A stretch of 64,000 bases of DNA from Gemella morbillorum (GCF_900476045.1 NZ_LS483440.1:930001-994000), one strand, 5' to 3'. Counted from the first letter of the stretch, positions 46,386-55,630 are shown. Notes: generated by a model from the sequence alone, not told the origin. Numbers and translations are program-made.

Positions 46386-47378
46386 ATGCTTATATTAACT
46401 AAAGAAGATATAAAAAAATGTATTACTATGCAAGAAACTATTGAAACTTGCAAAAGTGCTATGTTAAGTTACTCACTAAAGAAAACAAATATACCTCTTC
46501 GCACAAATATTTCTGTAGCCAATCACAACGGTCAAGTCTTATTTATGCCAGGTTCTGTAAATTCTAATACTGAATCACTTGGGCTAAAAATAGTTTCTGT
46601 TTACCCAAATAATACAGAAAAAAAATTACCTACCGTTCCTGCAACTATGTTGACACTTGATGAAAAAACTGGAATTGTTAATGGACTTTTAGATGGGACT
46701 TATCTCACTGCACTACGTACAGCAGCTCTTCAAGGCTTAGCTACTGATTTATTAGCTCGCAAAGATTCAAAAATAGCCTCATTAATCGGAACTGGAGGAC
46801 AAGCATACGAACAAGCACACGCTCTTCTAACTGTTAGAAAATTAGATGAGCTACGTATTGTTGGTAGAAATTTCGAAAAAACGAAAAACTTTGTTGAAAT
46901 TTTGAAAAATGATTTTTCTAATTTTGAAACTAAAATTGTCGCATATAAAGATGCAAATGATGCTGTACAAAATTCCGATATAATTACAACTGTCACGAAT
47001 TCAAAAACACCTACCTTTGATAGTAAATTTGTTAAAAAAGGAGCACATATTAACGGAATTGGCTCATTCACACCAGAAATGATAGAAATTCCTGTTGACT
47101 TAATTACAAAAGAGAACAAAATATATTTAGACACTTATGATGGCGTCCTTAGCGAAGCTGGTGAAATATTATCGGCATTGGATAAACAACATATAACAAC
47201 AAAGGATTTTAAAGGAGAACTCGGAGAATTGCTACTAGATTTTTCGCTAGGCCGTACCTCTGAAGATGACATTACTATATTCAAATCAGTTGGAACAGCT
47301 GTTTTAGACATAGTTTGCGGCTCAGAAATTATAAAAAAAGCAGAAAAAAATAATATTGGCATAAACATAGATATATAA
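46386..47378 (+). CDS. Ornithine cyclodeaminase / mu-crystallin family protein
   Basis: NAD(P)-dependent amine or imine enzyme family, 330 residues. MQETIETCKSAMLSYS, NGLLDGTYLTALRTAALQGLA (catalytic Asp/Arg region), the dinucleotide fold LIGTGGQAYEQAHAL and KKGAHINGIGSFTPEM are present. Substrate is uncertain: alanine dehydrogenase, ketimine reductase and ornithine cyclodeaminase activities all occur in the family. GTGGAGG ribosome site; upstream TGTTATAAT extended -10. Single gene with its own terminator. Confidence 0.88.
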   Translation: MLILTKEDIKKCITMQETIETCKSAMLSYSLKKTNIPLRTNISVANHNGQVLFMPGSVNSNTESLGLKIVSVYPNNTEKKLPTVPATMLTLDEKTGIVNGLLDGTYLTALRTAALQGLATDLLARKDSKIASLIGTGGQAYEQAHALLTVRKLDELRIVGRNFEKTKNFVEILKNDFSNFETKIVAYKDANDAVQNSDIITTVTNSKTPTFDSKFVKKGAHINGIGSFTPEMIEIPVDLITKENKIYLDTYDGVLSEAGEILSALDKQHITTKDFKGELGELLLDFSLGRTSEDDITIFKSVGTAVLDIVCGSEIIKKAEKNNIGINIDI

Positions 47379-47382
47379 GAAC

Positions 47383-47424
47383 AAAAGATTAGTACTAAAT
47401 TTTTTAGCTACTAATCTTTTTTAT
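47383..47424 (+). terminator. Terminator after ornithine cyclodeaminase-like gene
   Basis: AAAAGATTAGTA (47383-47394) pairs with TACTAATCTTTT (47409-47420), then TT; followed by A/T sequence. Confidence 0.85.
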
Positions 47425-47462
47425 ACAATCTCTTTTTATTTTTAATAAACTGTGTTTTATTA

Positions 47463-47850
47463 TTATTCATGAATCTCTAAAGGTAATCCATCTGGATCAA
47501 AGAAAAATACCATCTTTTTTCCATCAAAATCATCATATCTTAAACCTTGATGTACTATTTTTAAACTGTCAAATTCTTCAAGTGTTTTTTTCTACATCCT
47601 TTACCTTGAACGCCAAATGCCTAAGTCCTGTGTTTTCTGGATTAGGTATTGGAGGGCGTAATGGTGCATCTTCTTTTATAAATATTTCTAAAACTACATT
47701 TTCTTTTTCTACATTTATTATAATATCATTTTTATCTACTCGATGATGCTCACTTATTATTTCGAAACCTAATTTTTCAATATAAAATTCTTTAGTTTTA
47801 TTATAATTTCTTCCTATTATTGCTATATGATGAATGCTTTCAAATATCAT
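47463..47850 (-). pseudogene. Glyoxalase/bleomycin-resistance (VOC) protein with a frameshift at A7
   Basis: The first 90 codons (FESIHHIAIIGRNYNKTKEFY, then GLRHLAFKVKDVEKNT) run into TGA, while the rest of the domain (LEEFDSLKIVHQGLRYDDFD, then VFFFDPDGLPLEIHE) continues in another frame to TAA at 47465-47463. Removing one A from the A7 run at 47591-47585 restores a normal 128-residue VOC protein (DVEKTLEEFD). So this is a one-base slip in a homopolymer: mutation, phase-variable switch or sequencing error. GAAAGGAT ribosome site is intact. Confidence 0.85.
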
Positions 47851-47882
47851 ATATATCCTTTCTCAATTTCCGATTATTATCT

Positions 47883-48632
47883 TTAAGTCATCTCATAATT
47901 TCTACTACTAACTAAAACTTTCATCAATTCTTCTGGATCTACCTCTTCATAATCCCCTTTATCCGTATAGGCAAAAGATACTTCATCTCGACTTGTTGTG
48001 GTATCATTCATATATTTCTTAAAAGTTCCATGAATTTGTTTTACACCTGTTTTTTCAAGTATTTTCTCTATATTATCACTTGTTATCCCTGCTCCTGCTA
48101 AAATTTCAATATGTTGTCCATATTTTTCTTGGAATAACTTTATTAATTTAGCCCCTCTTTTTACGTTATTAGCCAATCCACTTGTTAATATTCTAGTACA
48201 ACCTAATCCAATTAAGCGTTGAATATTATATTCAGGATTACTTGCACAGTCAAAAGCTCTATGAAAAACACTTTCTGCATTATATTTGTCACAAAGTTCT
48301 ATCATTTTCTCTGTTGCTAGCCAATCAATTTCATTATTTTCTGTTAAAAAACCAAAAACAAGACCATTAGCTCCATGTTTTAATAATTCTTTTGCCTCCC
48401 TAAACATTTGTTCTTTTTCTAAATCACTATAACAAAAACCACCACCACGCGGACGTACCATTGCCATAATGGGTAATATTACACCTTTTTCAAGAACCAT
48501 ATCTAAGACACTAAGATTGGGTGTTAGCCCACCTAAATAACTTGCACTTACCAACTCTATTCTATGAGCCCCCAAGCTTTGGGAAATCAAACAATCCTTT
48601 ACACTATTCGCACAAACTTCTACTTTTAACAT
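47883..48632 (-). CDS. cutC: CutC family copper homeostasis protein
   Basis: TIM-barrel protein of 249 residues: VEVCANSVKDCLISQSLGAHRIELVSA region, PIMAMVRPRGGGFCYSD, VFHRAFDC and ILTSGLANN, EILAGAGITSDN, all CutC family marks. Named for copper tolerance, although the biochemical role remains debated. Slightly beyond the frameshifted glyoxalase gene and on the same strand. AGGAGTG ribosome site. Confidence 0.92.
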   Translation of the reverse strand: MLKVEVCANSVKDCLISQSLGAHRIELVSASYLGGLTPNLSVLDMVLEKGVILPIMAMVRPRGGGFCYSDLEKEQMFREAKELLKHGANGLVFGFLTENNEIDWLATEKMIELCDKYNAESVFHRAFDCASNPEYNIQRLIGLGCTRILTSGLANNVKRGAKLIKLFQEKYGQHIEILAGAGITSDNIEKILEKTGVKQIHGTFKKYMNDTTTSRDEVSFAYTDKGDYEEVDPEELMKVLVSSRNYEMT

Positions 48633-48711
48633 AATTTCACTCCTAAATTAATAATAACTATATTATAACATAATGAAAAAATTGATTAAAGAAAATAAAT
48701 ACTATAAAATT

Positions 48712-48741
48712 AAAAAAAACACATCTTTTATATAAGATGTG
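48712..48741 (-). terminator. Second terminator after the small exported protein gene
   Basis: CACATCTT (48720-48727) pairs with AAGATGTG (48734-48741); on the minus strand an eight-T run follows. Confidence 0.85.
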
Positions 48742-48752
48742 GAATATAAAGA

Positions 48753-48783
48753 AAAAGGAGTTTGACTTAACAAACATCCTTTT
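48753..48783 (-). terminator. First terminator after the small exported protein gene
   Basis: AAAAGG-A-GTTTG (48753-48764) pairs with CAAAC-AT-CCTTTT (48771-48783) around six bases; minus strand continues TTTTTC. Tandem with the next hairpin. Confidence 0.65.
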
Positions 48784-48799
48784 CTATAGCAACAGCTAA

Positions 48800-49108
48800 T
48801 TATTTAACAGCTGAAGTTTTAGGTAAAACTTTTTTAGCTGGTACTTTCGCACCTTTTTCTACTTTAAGAACTTCACCTTTTTTAAGTTTGTTAGCATCAC
48901 GAGTCCATTTCTCAGATTTGTTTCCAAGATCTTTATCGTTTTCTGCTTTGATTTCTCCAGGAGTTGCTGGCATATCGTTGTTTTCAACCCAATATCCAGA
49001 TTCGTTAGTGTTACGGTTTGCACCTAATTCACCTTCTGCTAAAGCAGCTGGAGCTACAACTGCACCTACTAGACCTGCAGCTACTAATGATAATAATGCT
49101 TTTTTCAT
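48800..49108 (-). CDS. Small exported protein ending in LPKTSAVK
   Basis: About 102 residues. A signal peptide (KKALLSLVAAGLVGAVVAPA, cut after ALA) is followed by a charged mature region (NESGYWVENNDMPATPGEIK, KKGEVLKVEKGAKVP) and the end KKVLPKTSAVK. LPKTS resembles a sortase LPxTG site, but no hydrophobic anchor or Lys/Arg tail follows and the sequence past the stop codes for none. I start at the second ATG (49108), nine bases after AGGAG; the first (49114) is only three away. Unrecognised family; secretion is well supported, cell-wall attachment is not. Confidence 0.8.
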   Translation of the reverse strand: MKKALLSLVAAGLVGAVVAPAALAEGELGANRNTNESGYWVENNDMPATPGEIKAENDKDLGNKSEKWTRDANKLKKGEVLKVEKGAKVPAKKVLPKTSAVK

Positions 49109-49141
49109 TGTCATTATCTCCTTTGTATATTTTTTATTTTT

Positions 49142-49194
49142 TATACGAATACTATCGTATATAAATATTATAGCATCTTAACCTTAAAAGTCAA
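49142..49194 (-). promoter_or_regulatory. Promoter and start-site inverted repeat of the exported protein gene
   Basis: On the minus strand TTGACT (49194-49189), 16-base spacer, TATAAT (49172-49167). TATACGA (49142-49148) and TCGTATA (49155-49161) form a 7-bp inverted repeat at the expected transcript start, either an operator or a 5' RNA hairpin. Bases 49195-49387 hold no gene that I can see. Confidence 0.7.
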
Positions 49195-49387
49195 GCATTT
49201 TTTCACATTATCTATATAAAATACACTAAATACATATTTGTAAAAATTTTTAATAAATAATTTTATCGATATTTTTAGATTAACTTTATTATTTTTAAAA
49301 CTTTATTAGATTTCTGAAAGAGATTTCTTATATCTACTTTATAATTAATATTTATAAATAGTTTACTATATACATATTAATATTTAT

Positions 49388-49422
49388 TAAAAAACTAGTC
49401 ATCACTTCTATGATGACTAGTT
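49388..49422 (-). terminator. Terminator after trxB
   Basis: AACTAGTCATCA (49393-49404) pairs with TGATGACTAGTT (49411-49422); the minus strand ends in T6. Confidence 0.9.
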
Positions 49423-49442
49423 CAATAATTATTTATACTTTT

Positions 49443-50363
49443 CTATAATCTTTCTACATAACTGTATGCACTTTGTGCAGCGATAGCTCCATCAGAAGCT
49501 GCAGTTATTACTTGGCGAATTTCTTTTTCACGAACATCACCTGCTGCAAAAATACCAGCTACTTTTGTCTCTAATTTTTCGTTAGTTGGGATATATCCTG
49601 CTTCATTTGTAATTCCTAGTGTTTTAAAATCTTCTGTTTGTGGTAACATACCTACATAGATGAAAATACCATCTGCTGAAACAGAACTTTCTTCTCCTGT
49701 TTTTACATTACGGATTTCTACAGAAGAAACTCTTCTTTCACCTTTAATTTCTAATGGAATACTATCCCAAATAAAGTGAATATTTTCTTTAGCAAATGCC
49801 CTATCTTGTAAAATCTTTTGAGCTCGTAGTTCATCACGACGGTGAATAACAGTTACTTTACTTACTAAGTTTGATAAGTATAGTGCTTCTTCAATAGCAG
49901 AGTCTCCTCCACCAATTACTATTACCTCTTTATTTCTAAAGAACGCTCCATCACAAACAGCACAGTAACTTACACCTTTTCCTGAGAATTGTTCTTCTCC
50001 AGGGATATTTAACAACTTATGCTCTGAACCTGTCGCAATAATTACTGACTTCGCTACATATTCATTCTCACCAGCTGTTAAATATTTTAAATCATCTCTA
50101 ACTTCTACTTTTGTAATATTTCCAAAAGCAAATTCTGTTCCAAACTTTTTAGAATGTTCAAACATTTTCTCTGATAGTTCTGGTCCAGTTACCATCTCAT
50201 ATCCCGTATAGTTTTCTATTTCTTCCGTTGAAAGCATTTGACCACCTGGGTATTTTCTCTCCAACATTAATACTGACATATTAGCACGTGATGCATAAAT
50301 AGAAGCAGTCATCCCTGCAGGTCCTGCTCCAACAATAATTAAATCGTAAATTTTTTCTGACAT
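49443..50363 (-). CDS. trxB: Thioredoxin-disulfide reductase
   Basis: FAD flavoenzyme that reduces thioredoxin with NADPH. FAD motif IVGAGPAGMTASIYASRA, redox pair Cys134/Cys137 in SYCAVCDGAF, NADPH motif VIGGGDSAIEEALYL and the closing GIFAAGDVRE. I start at ATG 50363, which follows GAGGGTG; a GTG nine bases upstream overlaps that ribosome site. Product 306 residues. Seventeen bases after lgt. Confidence 0.97.
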   Translation of the reverse strand: MSEKIYDLIIVGAGPAGMTASIYASRANMSVLMLERKYPGGQMLSTEEIENYTGYEMVTGPELSEKMFEHSKKFGTEFAFGNITKVEVRDDLKYLTAGENEYVAKSVIIATGSEHKLLNIPGEEQFSGKGVSYCAVCDGAFFRNKEVIVIGGGDSAIEEALYLSNLVSKVTVIHRRDELRAQKILQDRAFAKENIHFIWDSIPLEIKGERRVSSVEIRNVKTGEESSVSADGIFIYVGMLPQTEDFKTLGITNEAGYIPTNEKLETKVAGIFAAGDVREKEIRQVITAASDGAIAAQSAYSYVERL

Positions 50364-50380
50364 ATATTTCACCCTCTTTT

Positions 50381-51184
50381 TTATGATTCTATATACAAAA
50401 CTTTTTTATCTTTATATTTTGTATTAAGCATTATTAAGTATATCAGACTTCCTATAACAAATACTAGTGAAAGAACTTGAGATACTCTTAATGAACCGAT
50501 ATACAATGAGTCTGTTCTCATACCTTCTACTATAAAGCGCTCTACACCATAAAGAACTATATACATTGCAAACACTTCACTTTGAGCCAACTTATTACGG
50601 ATTAATAATAAAATAACTAAAGCAATAAAACACCAAAGGCTTTCATATAAAAACGTTGGTTGACGGTAGGCTCCGTCTATGTACATATTTTCTATAATAA
50701 AATCTGGTATAAACCTTTTTTCCAAGAATTCTCGACTAACTACTTCTCCATATGCCTCATGGTTAAAGAAATTCCCCCAGCGCCCCAGCATTTGTCCAAC
50801 TAAAAGACTAGGAGCTATAATATCTAACATTTTAATAATTTTTATTCCACGGCGTCTTGCAAAGAAGTATAATACTAAAAATCCTCCCAATAATCCGCCG
50901 TATATCGCTATTCCACCATCCCAAATTGCAATTATTTCATCTTTTCGAGTACTATAATAATCCCATCTAAACACTACATAATACGCACGTGCAAATATAA
51001 ATGCTATTGGCAATGCTATAAGTAATAAATCTAGCATCGTCTCTTTTTTTAAGCCTCGCTTTGTTGCTTCATGGTCTGCCATCATATATGCAACTAGCAC
51101 TGTCATTGCAATTATTATTCCATACCAATAAATTGGTTTTGAAAATAAATAAAAGGCAATTGGATCTAAATATCCTAAAGTCAT
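50381..51184 (-). CDS. lgt: Prolipoprotein diacylglyceryl transferase
   Basis: Membrane enzyme that adds diacylglycerol to lipoprotein cysteines, needed for the lipoproteins encoded in this window. Seven hydrophobic segments; signature GQMLGRWGNFFNHEAYG and PTFLYESLWC, then the RFIVEGMRTDSLY region. Length 267. Two bases after hprK stop-start junction; hprK-lgt order is conserved in Firmicutes. Confidence 0.97.
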   Translation of the reverse strand: MTLGYLDPIAFYLFSKPIYWYGIIIAMTVLVAYMMADHEATKRGLKKETMLDLLLIALPIAFIFARAYYVVFRWDYYSTRKDEIIAIWDGGIAIYGGLLGGFLVLYFFARRRGIKIIKMLDIIAPSLLVGQMLGRWGNFFNHEAYGEVVSREFLEKRFIPDFIIENMYIDGAYRQPTFLYESLWCFIALVILLLIRNKLAQSEVFAMYIVLYGVERFIVEGMRTDSLYIGSLRVSQVLSLVFVIGSLIYLIMLNTKYKDKKVLYIES

Positions 51185-51186
51185 CC

Positions 51187-52131
51187 TTATTCTTCCTCAC
51201 TTTTCATATTATTCTTTTTTATTTCTTCCGCTAACCGATCAGTAAAATCTTCTGCAGTATTAATACCCATTTGATTTAAGCGATAATTCATAGCTGCAGT
51301 TTCAATAATAATTGCAACATTTCGCCCTGGTCGAACAGGAATAGTTTTTTTCTCTATTTTTGAGTTTAGTATTTCCTTATATTCGTTTCCTAATCCAATC
51401 CTATCATATTGCTTATTATCATTCCATGTTTCTAAATGTACATTAAGTTGCAAGCGTTTATCACTTCTTACTGCTCCTGTTCCAAATAATGTCATTACAT
51501 TTATAATACCTAGTCCTCGAATTTCCAATAAGTGTTTAATAAGCGTAGACTCGCAACTACCAATTAATAATCCACGCTCTATTTCTTTAATATCAACTCT
51601 ATCATCAGCTACTAATCTATGCCCACGATTAATAAGTTCTAGCGCTACCTCACTTTTACCAATACCGCTTTCCCCCGTAATCAATACACCTATTCCATAA
51701 ACTTCAATAAAAACTCCATGAACAGAAGTTGTTGGAGCAAATTCTTTTTGAATATAATTTGTAATATTCCCCATAAGTTTTGTAGTTTCTTGAGTACTCC
51801 TTAAAACTGGTGTATCATATTCATTTGATGCTGCAATTAGTTCTTCTGGAACATCATGATTTGTTGAAATAATGATACAAGGCGTTATTCTCGTACATAA
51901 CATACGTGTTCGAGATTTTTTTTCAGCATCTGCTATTAATTTAAAAAATGATAATTCACTTGTTCCTAATATTTGAATTCTCTGTGGAGAATAATGTGAA
52001 AAATAGCCCGCAAGTTGCAAAGCAGGTCGTGATAACTCCTCAGTCGTTATCTCACGATCTAAACCAGCTTCTCCACTTATTACTTCTAGTTTTAATCTTT
52101 CTACAATATCTCTTGTTGTTAGTTTTTTCAT
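51187..52131 (-). CDS. hprK: HPr kinase/phosphorylase
   Basis: Bifunctional sensor kinase acting on HPr Ser46 to control carbon catabolite repression. Walker [16 protein letters not shown], then [27 protein letters not shown] and the [18 protein letters not shown] block. Length 314. Part of yvlD-hprK-lgt. Confidence 0.97.
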   Translation of the reverse strand: MKKLTTRDIVERLKLEVISGEAGLDREITTEELSRPALQLAGYFSHYSPQRIQILGTSELSFFKLIADAEKKSRTRMLCTRITPCIIISTNHDVPEELIAASNEYDTPVLRSTQETTKLMGNITNYIQKEFAPTTSVHGVFIEVYGIGVLITGESGIGKSEVALELINRGHRLVADDRVDIKEIERGLLIGSCESTLIKHLLEIRGLGIINVMTLFGTGAVRSDKRLQLNVHLETWNDNKQYDRIGLGNEYKEILNSKIEKKTIPVRPGRNVAIIIETAAMNYRLNQMGINTAEDFTDRLAEEIKKNNMKSEEE

Positions 52132-52185
52132 TAATTCATTTCCTTTATGTTTGTATTATACAAATAATATTTGTACATCTTTCTT

Positions 52186-52572
52186 CTAAAATCTTTTTAT
52201 TATAATTTTTCTATCTCCTGTATTTAATAATGCATTAAAGATAGATATAAAAATTGCTAAAAAGAATGCCGATCCGAAAGATGAAACAATAAAATGTGGT
52301 GCCAACAGATATGATACTAACAATATTATACCTGCATTTATTACAACAATAAATATACCAAAAGTCATAATTATTGGCACAATACTTATAAACATTAGTA
52401 ATGGTCTAATAAACATATACATCAATGTTATTAGTGTTGCTCCATAAAATCCATAACTAGGTTTATCTATTAATAAGCTTGATCTAAATAATCCTGAAAA
52501 AGCAAGAACAATCAACGTGTTGACAACAATACTCTTTACTGCCGTCCATAATATTGATTTACTTTTCTGCAT
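52186..52572 (-). CDS. yvlD: YvlD-type four-span membrane protein (phage holin superfamily IV)
   Basis: A 128-residue protein with four hydrophobic segments, matching the PF04020-type family represented by YvlD next to hprK in Bacillus (YGATLITLMYMFIRPLLMFI, VINAGIILLVSYLLAP). I start at ATG 52572 with AAAGGAGAT upstream. Despite the family name there is no phage context here; it is a chromosomal envelope protein of unknown function. Confidence 0.88.
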   Translation of the reverse strand: MQKSKSILWTAVKSIVVNTLIVLAFSGLFRSSLLIDKPSYGFYGATLITLMYMFIRPLLMFISIVPIIMTFGIFIVVINAGIILLVSYLLAPHFIVSSFGSAFFLAIFISIFNALLNTGDRKIIIKRF

Positions 52573-52646
52573 AAAATCTCCTTTCTTTAATAACAAGAGA
52601 AAGTGAGAATTCTATCCCCACTTTCCTTCTTTAAATATAAACGAAA

Positions 52647-53573
52647 CTATTTTGTGAATTCTTCTGTGATTTGAGGAACTACTTGTTTTTTACGAGAAAC
52701 AACACCTTCTAATGTCATAAAGTCATTAGCAAGAGTTTTCCCGAATGCTGCAGCAACATTGTCTTGTTTTGCTCCTAATACTAATACCTCAGAATTTGAA
52801 GTTAAGATATTAGTAATTACAAATACAAATGCTGATAAAGATTTTTTAGAAATTTCTGAGTTAATAGCATTTGCTAATTCTTCTTTACGATCTGCTACTT
52901 CTTTTTCATCAACTGTATTAATTTGAGCAACAATAAGTTTATCATCGCCTAGAATAAATTCTTTAGCATCTAGTGTGATTAACTCTTCTGCTTTTTTGTC
53001 TTTAGTAGATGCTCCTGCTTTAAGCATAGCTAGACCATATTCTTCTAAGTTCACACCTGCTATTTTAGCTAGTTCTTCTGCTGCTACTTTATCTCGTAAT
53101 GTACATGTTGGTGATTTTAGTAATAATGAATCAGAAATAAGTGCTGATAACATTAGTCCTGCCATTTGCTTGTCAATATGGACACTTTGTTCTTCATAGA
53201 TTTTTTTAAGGATTGTTGCTGTACATCCTAGTGGTTCTGCACGGTAGTATAGAGGTCCCGCTGTTTCAAAGTTTGCGATACGGTGATGATCAATTACCTC
53301 ACGAATAACAGCTTTTTCTATTCCATTAGCAGATTGTTGAAATTCATTATGGTCAACTAAAATAACATGTTGTCCTTCTTTTAATTCCTCTACAAGACGT
53401 GGTGTGCTTACATTGAAATATTCTAATGCATACTTAGTTTCATCATTTAATTCGCCAAGTCTTACCGCTTCAGTATCCATACCTTGTAATCTTTTTAAGT
53501 TATTATAAACAATTGCTGAACAGATACTATCTGTATCAGGATTTTTGTGTCCAAAAATTAAAATATTAGTCAT
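52647..53573 (-). CDS. ppaC: Manganese-dependent inorganic pyrophosphatase (family II)
   Basis: DHH-family cytosolic pyrophosphatase. Metal ligands in FGHKNPDTDSICSA, LVDHNEF and EVIDHHRIANF; the C-terminal DHHA2 domain has VFVITNILTSNSEVLVLG and VSRKKQVVPQ. Length 308. Single gene; a 7-bp hairpin (52599-52625) follows but lacks a strong T run. Confidence 0.97.
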   Translation of the reverse strand: MTNILIFGHKNPDTDSICSAIVYNNLKRLQGMDTEAVRLGELNDETKYALEYFNVSTPRLVEELKEGQHVILVDHNEFQQSANGIEKAVIREVIDHHRIANFETAGPLYYRAEPLGCTATILKKIYEEQSVHIDKQMAGLMLSALISDSLLLKSPTCTLRDKVAAEELAKIAGVNLEEYGLAMLKAGASTKDKKAEELITLDAKEFILGDDKLIVAQINTVDEKEVADRKEELANAINSEISKKSLSAFVFVITNILTSNSEVLVLGAKQDNVAAAFGKTLANDFMTLEGVVSRKKQVVPQITEEFTK

Positions 53574-53707
53574 TTTTTAAAACTCCTTAATTTATACTTA
53601 CTTATATTCTACCTTTTTTTAGCTATTTTTTCAAAATATTTATTAATTATTGTTTAAAATTTCTTTAATTTTTAATCTACAAAAATATAATAGCTAGTTT
53701 AATATTA

Positions 53708-54196
53708 TTATAAACTCTTTTTAGCTAATGATAAATCCACATGACAATATCCTGTTGGATTTTTTTCTAAATATTTTTGATGATATTCTTCTGCATCAAC
53801 ATAATTACTAACTTTTTCTACCTCTACTGCAATCTTTTTCGAAAACTCTTTTTGTAATATTGTTATAAAGTCACTTACTTCTCTATAAGTTTCTTCATCA
53901 ACATAATAAATCCCTGTTCTATATTGACGTCCAATATCTCCACCTTGTTTATTCACACTAACTGGATCAATAATTCTAAAATAATGACGTAGAACATCAT
54001 TTAGTGATAATATCTCATTATCGTATTTTAAGTATATTACCTCTGCATGATCTGTTGATTTTATTTTTTGATAATTAGTTTCTGTAGTAGTTCCATTACT
54101 ATATCCTACTTTGGTTTCGATTACTCCGTTTAGTTGAGAAAAATATCCCTCTACTCCCCAGAAACATCCACCCGCTAGATAAACTTCTTTAATCAT
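53708..54196 (-). CDS. msrA: Peptide methionine-(S)-sulfoxide reductase MsrA
   Basis: Repairs oxidised methionine in proteins. Active-site Cys11 is in LAGGCFWGVEGYF; STDHAEVIYLKYD and DIGRQYRTGIYY are intact and EYHQKYLEKNPTGYCHVD ends the core. I start at ATG 54196, after GAGAGGAG; the GTG at 54214 would precede that site. Product 162 residues. A second, unrelated Met-sulfoxide reductase (free amino acid) lies at 21218. Confidence 0.95.
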   Translation of the reverse strand: MIKEVYLAGGCFWGVEGYFSQLNGVIETKVGYSNGTTTETNYQKIKSTDHAEVIYLKYDNEILSLNDVLRHYFRIIDPVSVNKQGGDIGRQYRTGIYYVDEETYREVSDFITILQKEFSKKIAVEVEKVSNYVDAEEYHQKYLEKNPTGYCHVDLSLAKKSL

Positions 54197-54292
54197 CACT
54201 ATTCTCCTCTCCACGAATGAAATTAAGTATTTATTATTATACTATAAAATATACACTTTTTACATTATTCTAGCTTAATAATATATAAAATA

Positions 54293-54324
54293 AGCTTCGA
54301 GTTAATTATCTTAAACTCAAAGCT
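54293..54324 (-). terminator. Terminator after yihY
   Basis: AGCTTCGAGTT (54293-54303) pairs with AACTCAAAGCT (54314-54324) with one mismatch; the minus strand is followed by TATTTTAT. Confidence 0.65.
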
Positions 54325-54338
54325 CTAATAATATTAAA

Positions 54339-55244
54339 CTATTCCTTTGTATGTGTTTCTTCAAAAATACGGTGTTCTATCTTATAATTATGAAAAATCG
54401 CATTAATTTCTGCTCCTATTATTAGTATATATCCTGTAATATATAACCAAATAATAAACGCCATCAACGCTCCAATAGTACCATATGTTTTTATATAACT
54501 AGAAAAATGATCAATATAGTATCCAAATAATCTACTGACTAATGTCCAAGAAATTGTTGAAAATACCGCTCCAGGTAATATACTAATAGATTTTAATTTT
54601 AAGTTTGGTCCTAGTATATATAAAAATACAAAGACAATGAAAGTAAACAAGATTGGAAAACTATAACTTAAGTACGACCACATTGTATAAAAACCTTCAT
54701 CCAAGTTAAATTTGTGAAATAACAAATATGTAAGTTGTTTGCCAAAAACAACTAATGCTAAAACTAGAAACATACCTATTAAGAATAAAACTGTAAAAAT
54801 TATACTTATAATTTTTGTTACTATCCAAATACGTCCATCACGTACTCTAAATGCATTGTTAAATGCTATAATTATCCCATATATACCATTAGATGCAGAC
54901 CATAAAGTAAATACTACCCCAATAGTAATAATTGTATTATTATTTTTACTATTTAAAACTTCGCTTATCATATTAAAAAGATAATCCCCCAATGCACCAG
55001 GGGCAAAAGTTTGTATCTTAGCTAGCAAAAATTGTTGATCTATTTTAAAATATGGTGTTAATGCCAACGCAACTATCAGCATTGGAAACACAGATAAAAT
55101 AAAATAATAACTTAAATTTGCAGATAAAAGAGATATTTCATCATACATTATGCGATAGTACATCTCTTTTACAAATTTTTTTATTGTTAATTTACCTTTA
55201 GGATTCTCTTCGTAAAATGAGTAATTTTTTTCTGGAATAAACAT
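54339..55244 (-). CDS. yihY: YihY/BrkB-family membrane protein
   Basis: A 301-residue membrane protein with six to seven hydrophobic segments, family pattern SLLSANLSYYFILSVFPMLI, LWSASNGIYGIIIAFN and GTIGALMAFIIWLYITGYIL. Function unproven; old labels as RNase BN are incorrect. No good ribosome site is visible: the ATG starts four bases after the stop of the upstream 82-residue gene, so translational coupling is likely. Confidence 0.9.
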   Translation of the reverse strand: MFIPEKNYSFYEENPKGKLTIKKFVKEMYYRIMYDEISLLSANLSYYFILSVFPMLIVALALTPYFKIDQQFLLAKIQTFAPGALGDYLFNMISEVLNSKNNNTIITIGVVFTLWSASNGIYGIIIAFNNAFRVRDGRIWIVTKIISIIFTVLFLIGMFLVLALVVFGKQLTYLLFHKFNLDEGFYTMWSYLSYSFPILFTFIVFVFLYILGPNLKLKSISILPGAVFSTISWTLVSRLFGYYIDHFSSYIKTYGTIGALMAFIIWLYITGYILIIGAEINAIFHNYKIEHRIFEETHTKE

Positions 55245-55248
55245 GGCT

Positions 55249-55497
55249 CTAGAAAATAAATTTAGCTATTGTTTTAGCTGCTTTATAATACATTGGTAAT
55301 GCTGAAACAGATAATAAATCTAAATTATTAGGTAGATAAGTATTTTTACTAACTGTATATCCTTTTTCTTCTAGAAATTTTTTATATTCCTCAACTTTTT
55401 CACGATCTTCATTATTTAGTTTTTCAGTTTTTAATAATGATTTTACTGCAACTACTCCAGCCCCAGCTGTTAGTAGAAATAATACTTTTTTATTCAT
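55249..55497 (-). CDS. Small hypothetical protein
   Basis: An 82-residue protein, unrecognised. Hydrophobic N-terminus (VLFLLTAGAGVVAVKSLL) resembling a signal anchor, then a charged helix (NNEDREKVEEYKKFLEEKG) and a hydrophobic end. AAAGGAG ribosome site. The gene directly precedes and probably is co-translated with yihY. Confidence 0.7.
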   Translation of the reverse strand: MNKKVLFLLTAGAGVVAVKSLLKTEKLNNEDREKVEEYKKFLEEKGYTVSKNTYLPNNLDLLSVSALPMYYKAAKTIAKFIF

Positions 55498-55601
55498 TAT
55501 TTTTCTCCTTTGGAATCAATTCAATTTTAAATCATATAGTATCATTTTAAACTATTTGCTAAGACAAAGCAATACATTAATTTTAAAAGTGATTAATATC
55601 A

Positions 55602-55628
55602 ACAAGATTCTTTATTTAATAATCTTGT
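55602..55628 (-). terminator. Second hairpin after comG
   Basis: ACAAGATT (55602-55609) pairs with AATCTTGT (55621-55628). A weak distal hairpin, tandem with the stronger one before it. Confidence 0.5.
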
Positions 55629-55630
55629 AT

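Noticed and set aside
46730-47134. A 134-codon minus-strand open frame opposite the ornithine cyclodeaminase-like gene
   Set aside because: It is the antisense shadow of a well-supported gene, with no ribosome site or family motif.
52186-52572. Prophage holin
   Set aside because: The family name includes holin, but the gene sits in the conserved yvlD-hprK-lgt neighbourhood and no phage genes are present.
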